From Lithobates sylvaticus (taxonomy: Eukaryota; Chordata; Amphibia; Anura; Ranidae), in the NCBI GenBank assembly GCA_028564925.1, contig CM053034.1, positions 149,666,052 to 149,730,051 on the forward strand: a DNA stretch of 64,000 nucleotides. The letters are read 5' to 3'. Numbering within the stretch: the stretch's first letter is position 1; every line of letters starts with the position of its first letter. Of the stretch, positions 23,090 to 34,555 are shown in pieces. The notes under the pieces are model-generated. The model saw only the letters and a list, made by a program, of their open reading frames with translations. It ran no database searches and was not told the DNA's origin. A program made the translations under genes and the position numbers.

Positions 23090-24425
23090 TATTTGATTCA
23101 GACCATCCCTATAGCTCTCCCCCCGGGGTTCTTCTCTACCTACCGGAAAATCTGCTCCTCCTTTATCTGGAAAGACACCCCTCCACGGATCAAATACGCC
23201 CGTCTTACCTTTCCCAAGTCCAAAGGAGGCATTGCTCTTCCAGACCTACAAAAGTATTACTCTGCCTGCCATCTCACAAGGATAGCAGATTGAAACATAC
23301 ATGCCCGGGAAAAAGTTTGGGTTGGTCTTGAGAACACTTTCTCGCCCATCCCCTTACACCATCTTCTGTGGCTACCCCCGAAACACTGGCCACAAACGCT
23401 GACCCCACACCCCCTCATTTACACATCCTTACTGATGTTTAAGAAGGCCTCAGCTGGCAAATCTCTTGCTCCAATTCCGGGTCCGTTGACCTCGCTGAGA
23501 GGTAACCCTGACTTCCCACCAGGAGACTCTCCTGGCTTCCTTAAACACGAATGGCCCTTCGACGACGTCCTTTCCTCCCACTTCTACCCAGACGGTAGGC
23601 TGATCTCTCCAAATGAACTTCGGGCTCTTTCAAACACTTCTAACTTCTCTTTTTGGACATATAGACAAATCTGCCACTTCCTCTCCACCTACACCAATCA
23701 GGATAACGGGACCAGACACCTCACCCCCTTTGAAACCCTTTGCAACCGAAAAGTTCCTCAAAGACATCTGATTTCCCTCCTTTACGCCCTACTACAAGAC
23801 TCCCTCGACTTGACTCTCGCACCTTCACAAAACTCATGGAATAGAGACCTACAAAACCCTCTAACACCTGCTAAATGGACCAAAGTTCATGAATATGCTC
23901 ATTGGTAGGGTCGGTGAACGTCGCCATCCAGGAGAACGGCTACAAAGTACTCACGAGGTGGTATAGAACCCTTTCCCGCTTACATAAATTCTCACCTACA
24001 ACACCTAATACCTCCTGGAGATGTAATTCTGAAGTGGGAACTATGCTACACATATGGTGGGATTGCCTCAACATTCAACCCTTCTGGAGGGAGGTCCACA
24101 ATTTTATCTCTTTGATCACTACCTACACTCTAGACTATACACCAGCACAATTTCTCTCGCACCATACTTCTCTTTCTAGAAAAATCTACTACAAGTCCCT
24201 AGCCATGCACATGGTAAATGCGGCTAGATTGTGCATTCCCAAACACTGGTGCTCGAACCACTCTCCAACAATTAGAGAGTGGTTCAACAGCATCTCCAGG
24301 ATTAGAGACATGGAAGAGATGATTCATATCTCACAGGAGAGGATGGACACATTTTCGCTTACCTGGGCCTGCTGGTCTCATTTTACGACCACCCAAGGAT
24401 ACAAACAACACATCCCCTCACCTTA
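23090..24425 (+). pseudogene. LINE ORF2 C-terminal region, frameshifted
   Basis: The reading begins IALPPGFFSTYRKICSSFIW and RLTFPKSKGGIALPDLQKYY, the stretch after the RT palm in L1/Tx1 ORF2. A second frame (23435-23908) and a third (23902-24426) continue it. The cysteine-rich segment CNSEVGTMLHIWWDCLNIQP at about 24025-24084 is the family's C-terminal zinc-like motif. Endonuclease and RT catalytic motifs are missing upstream. Confidence 0.85.
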
Positions 24426-24894
24426 GGACATACTTTCCTGCTTAAGCATATCACTCCACCCCATCATGTGGGGACTGGGCGAGGGCCACCCCATTTCCAT
24501 TTCCCTTCCCCCTCTGTCTCCTCCTCTTTTCCTCCTTTTATCCCCCTTTTTCTTTCCCTCCCATCTCCTTTCTCTCTTTCACCCCCCCTCTCTCGCTCTC
24601 CTCTGTGTACTTTCAAGGAAACAGGTGTCCTCTGGTATACACCTGTTGCACCCTGCCTGTAAGCATCGTTTTCAGAGCTTAATAATGTAACTATGGATTT
24701 ATTGAATGCAGGTCTCAGCTTGCCGCCCTGCCCCTCAGGGCACACATAGGACTCATCCGGTCCTTGTTTTGCTGTTTATATTTGTTGCTCTGTATCTTTT
24801 ATTTGTACTAGAAGATAATTTGTACAGCACTGTTTGTATTAACCTGTACCTGTTCTTACAATTTTTCTAAATAAAATCTTTATGGAAAAAAAAA

Positions 24895-24909
24895 AAAACA
24901 CATTTTAAC
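24895..24909 (+). repeat. 15-bp target-site duplication, right copy
   Basis: AAAACACATTTTAAC matches 20587-20601 exactly, allowing for shared A bases with the poly(A) tail. Confidence 0.85.
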
Positions 24910-25169
24910 ATTGCAGCGTGATGAATGTGCTGTGTCGATTAGGAACGGTAGTTTTACCTGACCGAGCGCTTCCGTCAGAGAATTTATTCTGAGCATGCGT
25001 GGCACTTGGATAGGTTTGGGAAGTTGAGTTCCTAGGCTGTGCAAAGTTTCAGGGCAATTGATTGAGGTTTGGGCACTTTATTACACATTAAGCTACATTA
25101 AGCCATTTTCACATTAAATGTTTTAGTATGTCCCTTGATAAAATGTTCCCATTTATGTTGTGAACTCAC

Positions 25170-25790
25170 CCTCCATGGCCCAGGCAGGCTCTTCCTCAGC
25201 CCAGACTCTTTCTCCCTAAAGCTGGTCCAGTATCTCCCTTGTACCCCATTCAGGGGCCTTTGCCACACCAACCACCATTTCCTAGTCAAGGGCCTCTTCG
25301 GCATCCCCCCCCCCCCCCAGTTCAGAGCCTCCTCTGCACCCTGCCCTTCGATTCCAGTTCTTTTGCCACACCGACCCCACTTTTTAAGTCCATGGCTTCC
25401 ACTACACTCCCTAGTTCAGGGCCTCCGATGTACTCCCCTCCTAGTCCAGGGCCTTCTCTGCATCACACAGTCCAGGGCCTCCTCTGCATTCCCCTGCTAA
25501 TACAGGGTAATCTCTGCACCTCCTAGTCCAGGGCCTCCTGTGTACTCCCCTCCTAGTCCAATGCCTCCTCTCCTAATCCAGGGTCTTTGCCACACCAACC
25601 CCTTTTCTAGTCCAGGGCCTCCTCATCACCCCCCCCCCCCCCTGTACAGGACCTCCTCTGCACCACCCCCCCCCCCCATCCAAGGGCCTCCTCCCCCCCC
25701 AAGTCCAGGGTCTCTTCTGCGCCCCCCCCAAGTCAGAGCCTTCTCTGCACCCTTCTCAGTCCAGGGCCTCCTCTGCACCCCCCCCAGCGG
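25170..25790 (+). repeat. C-rich degenerate minisatellite
   Basis: It consists of irregular repeats of a unit like CTAGTCCAGGGCCTCCTCTG followed by C runs of up to 14. Proline-rich open frames here are products of low complexity and not genes. Confidence 0.85.
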
Positions 25791-25914
25791 TGGAAAAAGT
25801 GGGTGATGTGAATTACAAGGTACACCAGCCTTGGAAGAGGAAACCATACCAAATGTATCATATAAAATTGTTAAAACTCTGGACAGACAGAGAACAGGTA
25901 TCCACTGTGGTAGC

Positions 25915-26646
25915 AATATAGGAAAGACACATCAGAGGGAGATGAAAAAAGCTTCCCCCCCCCCCCCAAAACGAAAATGTTATGGAAGAGTTTTCCCCAG
26001 TGGGGCTTTAAAACAGCAATATCACAAGATCAAATTAGTTATTCTTAATTAATATGTACAAAGCAATTTATTTAGAAAAATTTCCAATGTCTGGTGTATT
26101 TAAATACAGTATATACAATATAAAAACTGGTGCAGAATACATAATAAATTCCACAATTCAATTAACAAACACATTTTATGCATATTGTTACCTTACATAT
26201 TGTTGTATAGTATATGAGACCGGACGCATTTCGACCTTGGTAGGCTGCCCCCACCTGCCCAGGAGAAAAGAGCCCACCCCAAAGGGCTTACAAGGAGCCA
26301 CACTGTGCACGCCTCTAGAGGGATGGAGGGGTACATGCCTGCAATGAATACCCAAAAATAGTTCCTTAGTAAATTAGACAAAATAGGTTAATTAATTTAA
26401 TAAATTCACTCATGGCAGGTCCGCCAGAGTATCAATTATATTGTAAATATTTCTATGTGTATATTTATGTATATATAGAGACTGGCAGTATATGGAGATG
26501 TGTACATTTGTCACAATGTCAATCCGTCCCATAGATGAAGTTAACCAAAATAGTTCAATATATAAATATGATTATGTAGTAAAGGTATAGTAGTAATTCA
26601 TTAACCCTAATATAATAATATGTTTGAAATTATGATATTAAAAAAA

Positions 26647-26702
<56 letters not shown>

Positions 26703-28380
26703 ATGTATGCTAAAATAACAACCAGTACAGTCAAAACATGTACTGTGTGCAAGTGATTCATGGAGTGATTTGAATATTAAATCTATACAAAAAATACCTA
26801 GTGACTACCTACCAAATACTGGCGTGATGTGAATGAGAGTAAATATTGAATAATGATTGATAAATATAAATAGTGAAACAAAAATGTGAAAAAAAATATT
26901 TATGTGGTGAATTTGATATACCTTGTATAATAATGAAGTTAGTCTAATAATATAGTTTACCTTGTAAGGTGATATAGTTCATGTAGACTTGTAGGTTGTT
27001 TGGATTTATCAAGCTCATTTGTTAATATGAACCTGGCTGCAAATATGCGAGAGAGGTGAGGAGTCTGTACTGAAAGAGAGTAAATGCTGTGCCGTCCATC
27101 CTGGCCTGCATGCAATCGTAAGTTGATTCTAAGCATACCTGTCTCTTATATACCTATCAGTATGTCAGCTGGGGTGGTCTTACGCAGGCGCTCACTTAGA
27201 TTCCCCCAAGAGGTATAGGGTGAGGGCCGCTTTGGAAAGCCGCCCGCGTGTGACTCCCTCGGCGTCCCGGAAGGCCGGTTAGCCCCGACCACTGTCGTCA
27301 TCTCCACCACAAGGCGCGTGACGTCATGGCGTTCTGCGCGCGCCGGAACTCGCGCATGCGCACCACGCCACAGGACGATCCAGAGACGGACAAGGGATGG
27401 CGCCAGCAGGGCGAAGATCACTTTGGCAGTCGGGAGTAAATACCCTGCCGCCAACTGGAGCACAGATGGGGCATGTGGACCACTCCACATGTTTTGACTG
27501 TACTGGTTGTTATTTTAGCATACATACACGTATATATATATATATATATATTTTTTTTTTAATATCATAATTTCATACATATTACTATACATTATCATAT
27601 TTATCTATTGAACTATTTTGGTTAACTTCATCTATGGGATGGATTGACAATGTGACAAATGTTCACATCTCCATATACTGCCAGTCTCTAAATATACATA
27701 AATATACACATAGAAATATTTACAATATAATTGATACTCTGGCGGACCTGCCATGAGTGAATTTATTAAATTAATTAACCTATTTTTTCTAATTTACTAA
27801 GGAACTATTTTTGGGTATTCATCGCAGGTGTGTACCCCTCCATCCCTCCAGAGGCATGCACAGTGTGGCTCCTTGTAAGCCCTTCGGGGTGGGCTCTTTT
27901 CTCCTGGGCAGGTGGGGGTGGCCTACCAAGGCCTCTGGATTCTTTCAAAACGGCTCCCATTTTTTCTGGTTACAAGAACGTTAATTTCACTTTTGAGCGG
28001 TAAATATACTATATGGCTTATTCAATGTGATTAATAACAACATGTTTTTTCAAATTTTAAATACATGCTATATTTTTTAGATTCATTTGTCCCCCTGAAG
28101 AGACCGCCTAGGTTGAAACTCGTCGGGGCTCATATACTATACAACAATATGTAATATATGTAAAGTAACAATGTGCATAAAATGTGTTTGTTAATTGAAT
28201 TGTGGAATTTATTCTGTATTCTGTACCAGATTTTATATTGTATATAATGTATTTAAATACACCAGACATTGGACATTTTTCTAAATAAATTACTTTTTAC
28301 TTATTAATTAAGAATAACTAATTTGTTCTTGTGAAATTGCTGTTTTAAAGCCCCACTGGGGAAAACTCTTCCATAACAAT
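25915..28380. mobile_element. 2.47-kb inverted-repeat element with 14-bp target duplication
   Basis: TCCACTGTGGTAGC lies at 25901-25914 and again at 28381-28394. The arms, about 25976-26745 and 27480-28374, are inverted copies of roughly 0.8-0.9 kb with clear divergence. The loop (about 26746-27480) includes a GC- and CpG-rich stretch near 27220-27420. A duplication of this length suits target-primed insertion better than cut-and-paste. No coding motif is recognised; the minus-strand frame at 27146-27490 lies over the CpG-rich loop. Confidence 0.75.
26645..26705. repeat. AT/GT dinucleotide microsatellite
   Basis: Alternating AT with a few GT units. A shorter counterpart sits in the opposite arm at about 27530-27552. 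Confidence 0.9.
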
Positions 28381-28870
28381 TCCACTGTGGTAGCTATCTA
28401 AGCCACAAATCCACCAAGCAAAAGAGTTTCCGCAAAGAAATAGAGAAATGTTTTCAGGATTACCTCGTCTCACCAACGTCATCGAGCATGACATTGTAAC
28501 ATAGCCCAATGTAAAGATCTGTTTAGAGCCATATCAAATCCCAGAAGCTCATAAAAAGGCAGGATCCAAAAAGGTGAAAAGAATGCTTGAGCTTGCCGTC
28601 ATGCTGAAAAGTGAGTAAGTGGTCGAGTCCAATTGTTTTGGTACCAAAACCCAATGGCACTACTGCACTTGTGCAAAACCCTTGCACAGAGGAGGTATGT
28701 ATAACATGTTTTTTTTTTTTTTTTTAAACAAAGCTTTACAATCACTTTAATGAAGTTTCCAAATTTGATGCCTATTCGATGCCCTGGTAGACAAGTGTAT
28801 TTAGAGGTTGGGTCCCGCCCAGTACATCACCACATTGGACCTCACAAAAGGGTACTGGCAGATTCTCACT

Positions 28871-30252
28871 CTCACTCGCTTATCACCGTTTCCACGGGCC
28901 CCAACCTCAATGCTTACCTATTTAGGGATACAGTTAACTGTCCCCTATTGCATTACCCTCCACACAAATTATGAAGCTCTTCTCAAGAAATTGTCAGACA
29001 TCTCCTCCTCTCTCCGCTCCACCCAGGCATCTTTGGCCTGTAGAATAGCACTAGCCAAAATGTTTCTCCTGTCTCACCTCCTGTACTTTTTCCAAACTCT
29101 CCCAGTTCTGCTTCTGTCTTCTCAACTAGACATGCTCCAGCGTACCCTTAACAACTTCATATAGCAAGGCAAGTGTTCCAGAAAAGGACTTCTTCAAATA
29201 TCTAAGAGTGTGACACACCCTGGCCCCCTGGCCTCTATCACTTGGCCCCCTATCCCCTTACTGCCAACATCATCCGAATATATGAAAAACCTGCAATCCA
29301 CATTAAAGGATCCTCAAATTTCTACAATATGCTTGACTCCACACAGAATCCCAAGAAACTACCTTCAATGGTGAAATGGGAGCAAACCCTACATTTTTCG
29401 ACAGAACTAACATCCTGGCACCAAGCTTCATGCTTCCCTCTTAAAGTTTCTAGGTGCTTCTCACACTGGGAAACTACGCAAAAAATACTACATCATTGGT
29501 ACCATACACCTACAAGATTATGCCGGTTCTCGCCCCTACATCCATCTGGATGCTGGAGGAAATGTGGAGGTACCGGATTCACAGTACATATCTGGTTCTC
29601 TTTCTCCTTCCCTTTTGGCAATCGATTCAAACCCTCTTCAACAATCTTACAGATGATTCTGTGAAGAGCTTACCCCAGCTAGCATCACTAGGAGTGGGAC
29701 TAGAGGCCTGGGACTCCTCATACCATTCTATCCTCCCCCACGTCCTAATTACGGCCAGACTTTCTATAACCAGAAATTGGAACAGCAACTCCCTGCCCTT
29801 GATTTAAATAGTCCACCAAATTCTCACCCAACATCTCCAGATGGAACTTATGTTCACCAAAGAAAACCAGAACCTACCCAAATTCCAGAAGAACGGGGCC
29901 CCCTGGTTAATCTACTCCAACTTCAACATCACCTGCATCTGTAGCACATTAATAACACTACTAATATACAAAATTGGACAACACCTTACTAACTCATATC
30001 CATCTCTGCACTCCATGCCTATTGATTAAAGCTAAATACTACCCAACTCAATCTCTTCCCATATCCCCACCCCCTCCAGTAGGAATGATCCCCTGGAATG
30101 TGATACATAGCTCTTTGAACCTACCTTAACGAGAATGTGCATGCTTTGTTTCTGTTATACTTCCTGTGTATTGCATCAACAATGTTTTAAGACTTGTATA
30201 CATGTAAAATGTGTAATACTCCAATAAAACTTTAAGTAAAAAAAAAAAAATG
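28871..30252 (+). mobile_element. 5'-truncated L1/Tx1-type LINE, ORF2 C-terminal end and tail
   Basis: The reading LTYLGIQLTVPY, then ALAKMFLLSHLLYFFQTLPV and LDMLQRTLNNFI at about 29047-29160, is the region after the RT palm of L1/Tx1 ORF2. Further on, HWYHTPTRLCRFSPLHPSGC at about 29490-29550 is the C-terminal domain. Frameshifts and stops break it. It ends with CAATAAAACTTTAAG and poly(A). No target duplication was found. It is inserted in the gypsy fossil. Confidence 0.8.
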
Positions 30253-30363
30253 TATCAAAAAGAAGTACAACACATGTAATATCTTACTGCTAAGTTGCAT
30301 AACACCATAAACTTTTATAATGCAATTCAAGAACGTTGGAAAGGAAGGGAGGGATCAATTCAT

Positions 30364-30697
30364 AGTTAGTAAGGTTGAATAAAGACATCAGTCCATCCAG
30401 TGTGAGTGTCTACAATTGTCCCTATCCCTGTACATTGCACACTCACATCGGTCCCTACCCTCAAGGAGCCCACAATCCAAGGTCCCCATTCATATACTAG
30501 GGCCAATTTTTGGACAGAAGCCAATTACCTACCTGCATATCTTTGGATTGTGGGAGGAAACCGGAGTACCCGGAGGAAACACACGCAGGCACAGGGAGAA
30601 CATGCAAACTCCAGGCAGGTAGTGTTGTGGTTGGGATTTGAACCAGCGACCCTTCTGACTGCTAGGTGAGAGTGCTAACCACTACACCACTCAAAGT
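30364..30697 (-). mobile_element. tRNA-derived SINE
   Basis: On the minus strand the head reads GTGGTGTAGTGGTTAGCACT, a tRNA-like box A. GGTTCAAATCC follows, matching the box B consensus of RNA polymerase III promoters. The body holds GTTTGCATGTTCTCCCTGTG and TCCTCCGGGTACTCCGGTTT, conserved in a widespread vertebrate SINE/LINE-tail family. The 87-residue plus-strand open frame is not a gene. Confidence 0.75.
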
Positions 30698-30699
30698 AA

Positions 30700-31000
30700 A
30701 TACTACTAATTAAACAAAATCTTATTGAGCACCTGGGAGATCTACTGAATGAAATCATGTTCCTGATTATTCATAGGAAAAATGGCATACACACGAGACA
30801 CCATCTTTGTACCTCTATCCACACACACACTTCTGTCCCATGGCTCCTAACTTTTTATACAAGACAGGTTAAAGGAGTGCACACTGTGTTTACATGACTT
30901 AATGTTTTTTAAATAATGTGATAACTTTTTTTTCTTATGGTATATGCTTTGTAGCTTCATATAAACTGAAACAATTTATATAAAAAAAAACACAAATCCT
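30700..31000. other. unassigned AT-rich DNA, no gene
   Basis: No coding region or recognised repeat is seen between the SINE and the TTAA elements. Confidence 0.4.
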
Positions 31001-31004
31001 TTAA

Positions 31005-31456
31005 CCACTGGCCTACCAGGTACGAACACCCCCTTCCTGACCAAGCCATTTTTCAGCTTTCAGCGCTGTCGCATTTTGAATGACAATTGCGCGGTCATGC
31101 AACGCTGTACCCAAATAAAATTTTTATCATTTTTTCCCCACAAATAGAGCTTTATTTTGGTGGTATTTGATCACCTCTGCGGTTTTTATTTCTTGCGCTA
31201 TAAACAAATTAAGAGCGACAAGTTTGAAAAAACGCAATATTTTTTACTTTTTATTATAATAAATATCCAATTTTTATTTTTTTTTTAAACAAATTTTTTT
31301 CTCAGTTTAGACCGATACGTATTCTTCTACATATTTTTGGTAAAAAAAAATCGCAATAAGCATCTATTGATTGGTTTGCGCAAAAGTTATAGCGTCTACA
31401 AAATAGGGGAAAGATTTATAGCATTTTATTATTATTATTTTTTTACTAGTAGTTTT
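31005..31456 (+). mobile_element. TTAA family A element, left half only
   Basis: TTAA at 31001-31004 precedes CCACTGGCCTACC. The landmarks GACAATTGCGCGGTCATGC and TTTGCGCAAAAGTTATAGCG follow. It stops where a second copy begins at 31461, and its own right half is not found beyond that copy, so it is truncated. Confidence 0.7.
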
Positions 31457-32397
31457 TTAACCACTTAAGGACCGAAAGGATTTGCCCCCTTGATGACCAG
31501 GCCATTTTTTGCGATATAAACAAAAAAAGACCAACAATTTTGAAAAAAAAAAACATGTTTTACTTTTTGCTATAATAAATATCCAAAAAAATAGGAGAAA
31601 TTAGGGCAATATGTATTCTACATATGTTTGGTAAAAATAAATTGCAATAAACACAAAAGTTATGCTGCGTACACAAGATCGGATTTTCCGACAACAAATG
31701 TTCGATGGGAGCTTGTTGTCGGAAATTCCGACCATGTGTAGGCTCCATCAGATATTTTTTGTCGGAATTTCTGTCAACGAAAATTTGAGAGCTGGAAATT
31801 CCGAGCTTGTGTACACAATTCGGACGCACAACATTTTTAGTAGAACTTTTCTAAAAAATGGTGAAAGACACATTTTGAAGATGCACAAAGTTCTATCTGC
31901 CATCACAGGATATCAATGTACACGTTTTGTGGGTACAACCCCTTCCTCACAAATCAAGTAGCTGAGAGGAAGGGGTTGTACACCCAAAACATGTTCATGT
32001 TCACCTTAGGCATGGGATCAGGAGGGAAATCCCCATTTTGACTCTCAAGTTGTGTGCATCTTCAAAATTTGGCTTTTACAGGGGTGACATCACCCCATCT
32101 GATGAAAGCAATATCAACACAGTTTGGACATACTAATGTCTGATATTGCCTTCAATTCATCAAAGTTGAACATTGTAAGTTCCTGAGTTGTTTTATGTTT
32201 TGAATAACATGCCTGTTTACCACAAAAAAGGATATTTCTACTGTCCAACAAAAAAAATATGATTCCAAAAAATATGTTGGTTTGTTCAAAAACCCTTTTC
32301 TAAACGCACATGTGAATGTGCACAGAGTAAAAAAAAAATTTCTACTCAACAATGTGTGGCTTCTTCTTTCAATGCTCAATAGCAGTTTTTTGCTTAA

Positions 32398-33201
32398 CCT
32401 CCCTGGCGGTATGATTCTGGCTGGAATTTTGTGCTGAAAGCGGTACAATTATTTTGCATGGAAATTTGGCGTTTTTATATTGTAGGAATGCAATTCTTAT
32501 GAATAACTCACTTAAATCTGTCCGAACCAGAGTCTAGTAGACATCCCGGGTATGATAAAGTTTGAAACACAAAATCATAAATTATAATATAATAAATATA
32601 TATATAAAAAAATGATTCAATAATGTAATCAAATCAAAAACACTGAAATTTGCTCAGTTGCAGAATAGTCGCTGTCATTAAATTTATTGTTTGATGATAA
32701 ATTGTGATTCTAATTTTTTATCTGTGTTTTCTAGCTGGTCTAAAACCACTTTTGACATAAAGGGACACTTTTTGGTTGCTATGGACAATCTCCAGTTTCC
32801 AGGCAGAAAAAAAATAAAATTATTATATAAAATGACATGCAGGGCACTGGGCAGACCACTAGGGACAAAGGGGATGTGTATTTTGTGTATACAGTACTGT
32901 AATCTGTAAGATTACAGTATTGTATATGTGTTGTGTTTTTAAACTTTTTTAAATTTGGCGCCGATCTCCGCTCCCGTGCGTCGTAACGTCGCAGGGAACG
33001 GAGATCGGCGGCACTCGGCACTGTGTGAATCGAGCGAGCGGACGGCTCGCTCACACAGCGGGGAGACATCGCAGGATCCAGGGGAAAAGGTAAGTAACTT
33101 CCCCCCTGTATCCTGCACGCAAGCCCGAGTCGGGCTCGGGGTTACCGCTCCTAGCAGAAAAAACTGAACCCTAGCCAGACTCGGGATTACCGCTAGGCAG
33201 G
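32398..33201 (+). mobile_element. piggyBac-like non-autonomous element, family B
   Basis: TTAA occurs on both sides (32394-32397, 33202-33205). The ends are CCTCCCTGGCGGTA and TACCGCTAGGCAGG, inverted repeats starting with CC as in piggyBac elements. Further copies lie at 55013-55434 (cut) and 56439-57232. No transposase is present. Confidence 0.85.
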
Positions 33202-33219
33202 TTAAGTTGGTGTTTACAG

Positions 33220-33365
33220 TGACAATGGGGGTTATTTCCTGAAGGCAAATCCACTTTGCACTACAAGTGCACTTTCAGTGCAGTTTCAGTGCACTTTCAA
33301 GTGCACTTTTGCAGCGCACTTGCAGTGCAAAGTGGATTTTTCTTTAGTAAATAACACCCACAGTG
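33220..33365. repeat. palindromic MITE (AAATAACACCC family)
   Basis: The inverted arms GGTTATTTCCTGAAGGCAAA and its near complement enclose repeats of AAGTGCACTTT. It is a relative of 16560-16710. Confidence 0.75.
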
Positions 33366-33555
33366 CTTTATAATTTGCATAAATCAGGCCATTATCGTCA
33401 CTACAAAAAAGGGTGCTGAAAATTATGAATATTATTATCATTAATGCATTACATACATTAACAACAAAAAGAAGGTGTGTGTGTGTAGCAGACCCACAAC
33501 ATAAATAATAGTTAGCTGAAGAAGAGATTGCCACCTCATGTATCAAAGAAATTAC

Positions 33556-34361
33556 TAGACATGTGGATTTGTTTTTGTCTGAATGCATTTTTGTCCGAAT
33601 TTTGCGTATTTTCGTTATCGTTTTAACAAACGATAACCAACGTGCAGAATCCGAAAAAAGCGAAAGCTCTGACATAAACAAAAATTTTCCTTTTCGTTGT
33701 GACAACAGTTCGATATAGATAGGAGATTCGACATGATGCTGACAATAGCGATCTGTGTCCATCGAACCTGTGGTCGAATGTGCCTAACCTTAGCTCCAAT
33801 AGTCCAAGATTATTCTACACAGAGAGAAAAGATTCGACATAGAGAGAAAAGATTCAACATTATAGAGACAATAGCAAAAAAGGTTGATTGTGCCTAACCT
33901 AACTCTATTAGTCCAAGATTATTTGATATAGAGAGAAAAGATTCGACATGAAGATTCGATGAAGCAGTCGGCGCGAGCGGACATTTATGGTCAAATTCTC
34001 TGCCCATAGGCTATAGAAGAATTCCAATGTTGGTTGACTAGTAATAATAATTAATAAATATAATTATTACTAGTGTCATACAACATTAGAATTCTACTAT
34101 AGCTTGTAGGCGGAACATTCAACCGGAAATGTACGATTGCGGCATCGTACAGTTTAGCTGCTCCGTCAAATCTTCTTAGAACATTCGACAGACACCATAA
34201 GCCTTCAATGACAGATTTGACCTTAATTATTTCGGATTTTCAGACAAATGCATTTTTTAACGAAACAAAATAAATAAAAACGAATTTCGGAAGTAACTAA
34301 ATAAATGTATTTTTCGGACGAAAACGAAATTCCGAAACGAAATATAGTGTGCGCATTTCTA
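33556..34361. mobile_element. hAT MITE with 8-bp duplication GAAATTAC
   Basis: The ends TAGACATGTGGA and GTGCGCATTTCTA are inverted. GAAATTAC lies at 33548-33555 and 34362-34369. Internal sequence around AGAGAGAAAAGATTCGACAT also occurs in the related element at 39782-41159. Confidence 0.85.
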
Positions 34362-34555
34362 GAAATTACGTTGGAACTATTGAAGAAAATGGCCAAAAAA
34401 AGAAGCCCATTGGAGAACCTAGGAGACAGACAACTAAAAGAAACACAAGCAGTAAATCAAAGGAAATATTTTTCAGTTTAAAATACAAATTTATTTAAAA
34501 AATACATTTATTAAAAAACATATAATGTGATGTTAAAGGATAAGGATTACCCTAA

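Larger units (their letters stand above)
20602..24894 (+). mobile_element. L1/Tx1-type LINE, 5' end present, ORF2 internally deleted
   Basis: The element starts GGGGCGTGGCCTGGACGG and ends with AATAAA (24870-24875) and a poly(A) tract, flanked by a 15-bp target duplication. ORF1 lies at about 20710-21800. ORF2 keeps only its C-terminal part from about 23090. Between them, 21830-23040 is spacer with T-rich stretches. The endonuclease and the catalytic RT core are absent, so the copy cannot move itself. Its insertion into the Harbinger element shows it is the younger of the two. Confidence 0.9.
13581..25009 (+). mobile_element. PIF/Harbinger transposon with three genes, right end lost
   Basis: The left end TGCCCCATACACATGGTCGG follows a TTA at 13578-13580. 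It resembles the exact ends of the copies at 31663-35402 and 46582-49158. Contents in order: a TATA promoter, two-exon transposase (+), Myb/SANT-like gene (-) and MADF gene (+). A LINE interrupts the 3' region with its own 15-bp duplication. Harbinger-like DNA resumes at 24910 and stops near 25009, abruptly joined to the host foldback arm, so the right terminal repeat is missing. Without the LINE the remnant is about 7.1 kb. Confidence 0.85.
11189..25127. mobile_element. inverted-repeat (foldback) host element interrupted by a TTAA element and a Harbinger transposon
   Basis: The outer arms match as inverted copies: TACTAAAACATTTAATGTG at 11189 and CACATTAAATGTTTTAGTA ending at 25127. Inner parts of the right arm lie at 13302-13577 and match the left arm at about 11300-11520. 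The arms consist of diverged subrepeats of an AAGCTTAATGTGGCTTA-like motif. The segment GGATAGAGTTGGGAACTTAGG at 13553 and a similar one at 25012 both map to the same left-arm segment. The right side has therefore been rearranged or joined between subrepeats. No coding capacity of its own is seen. Confidence 0.7.
25795..28870 (+). mobile_element. gypsy-type fossil with integrase end ahead of RT, split by a foldback element
   Basis: At 25795-25900 the reading GDVNYKVHQPWKRKPYQMYH is the C-terminal end of a gypsy-family integrase. After the inserted element the fossil resumes at 28381 and shows RT sequence, including ITTLDLTKGYWQI at about 28820-28860. Integrase before RT is the reverse of the usual gypsy order and is the order known from Gmr1-like elements. 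The copy is partial, with several breaks. It also holds a short T-rich insertion near 28690-28750, and a LINE 3' end follows at 28871. Confidence 0.7.

Noticed and set aside
24464-24745. Arg/Gly/Glu-rich minus-strand open frame
   Set aside because: It is the complement of the pyrimidine-rich 3' untranslated region of the LINE at 20602-24894.
25135-25806. Proline-rich open frames that look like collagen or mucin pieces
   Set aside because: They lie in a C-rich degenerate minisatellite with open frames in several phases. No start context or splice sites support a gene.
30560-30697. Possible tRNA gene (box A and box B present, minus strand)
   Set aside because: The tRNA-like head is fused to a conserved SINE body and does not fold into a full cloverleaf with a matching acceptor stem by eye.
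32691-32909. 72-residue open frame found twice (also 56730-56948)
   Set aside because: It repeats because both sit in copies of the non-autonomous family B element. It has no motif.
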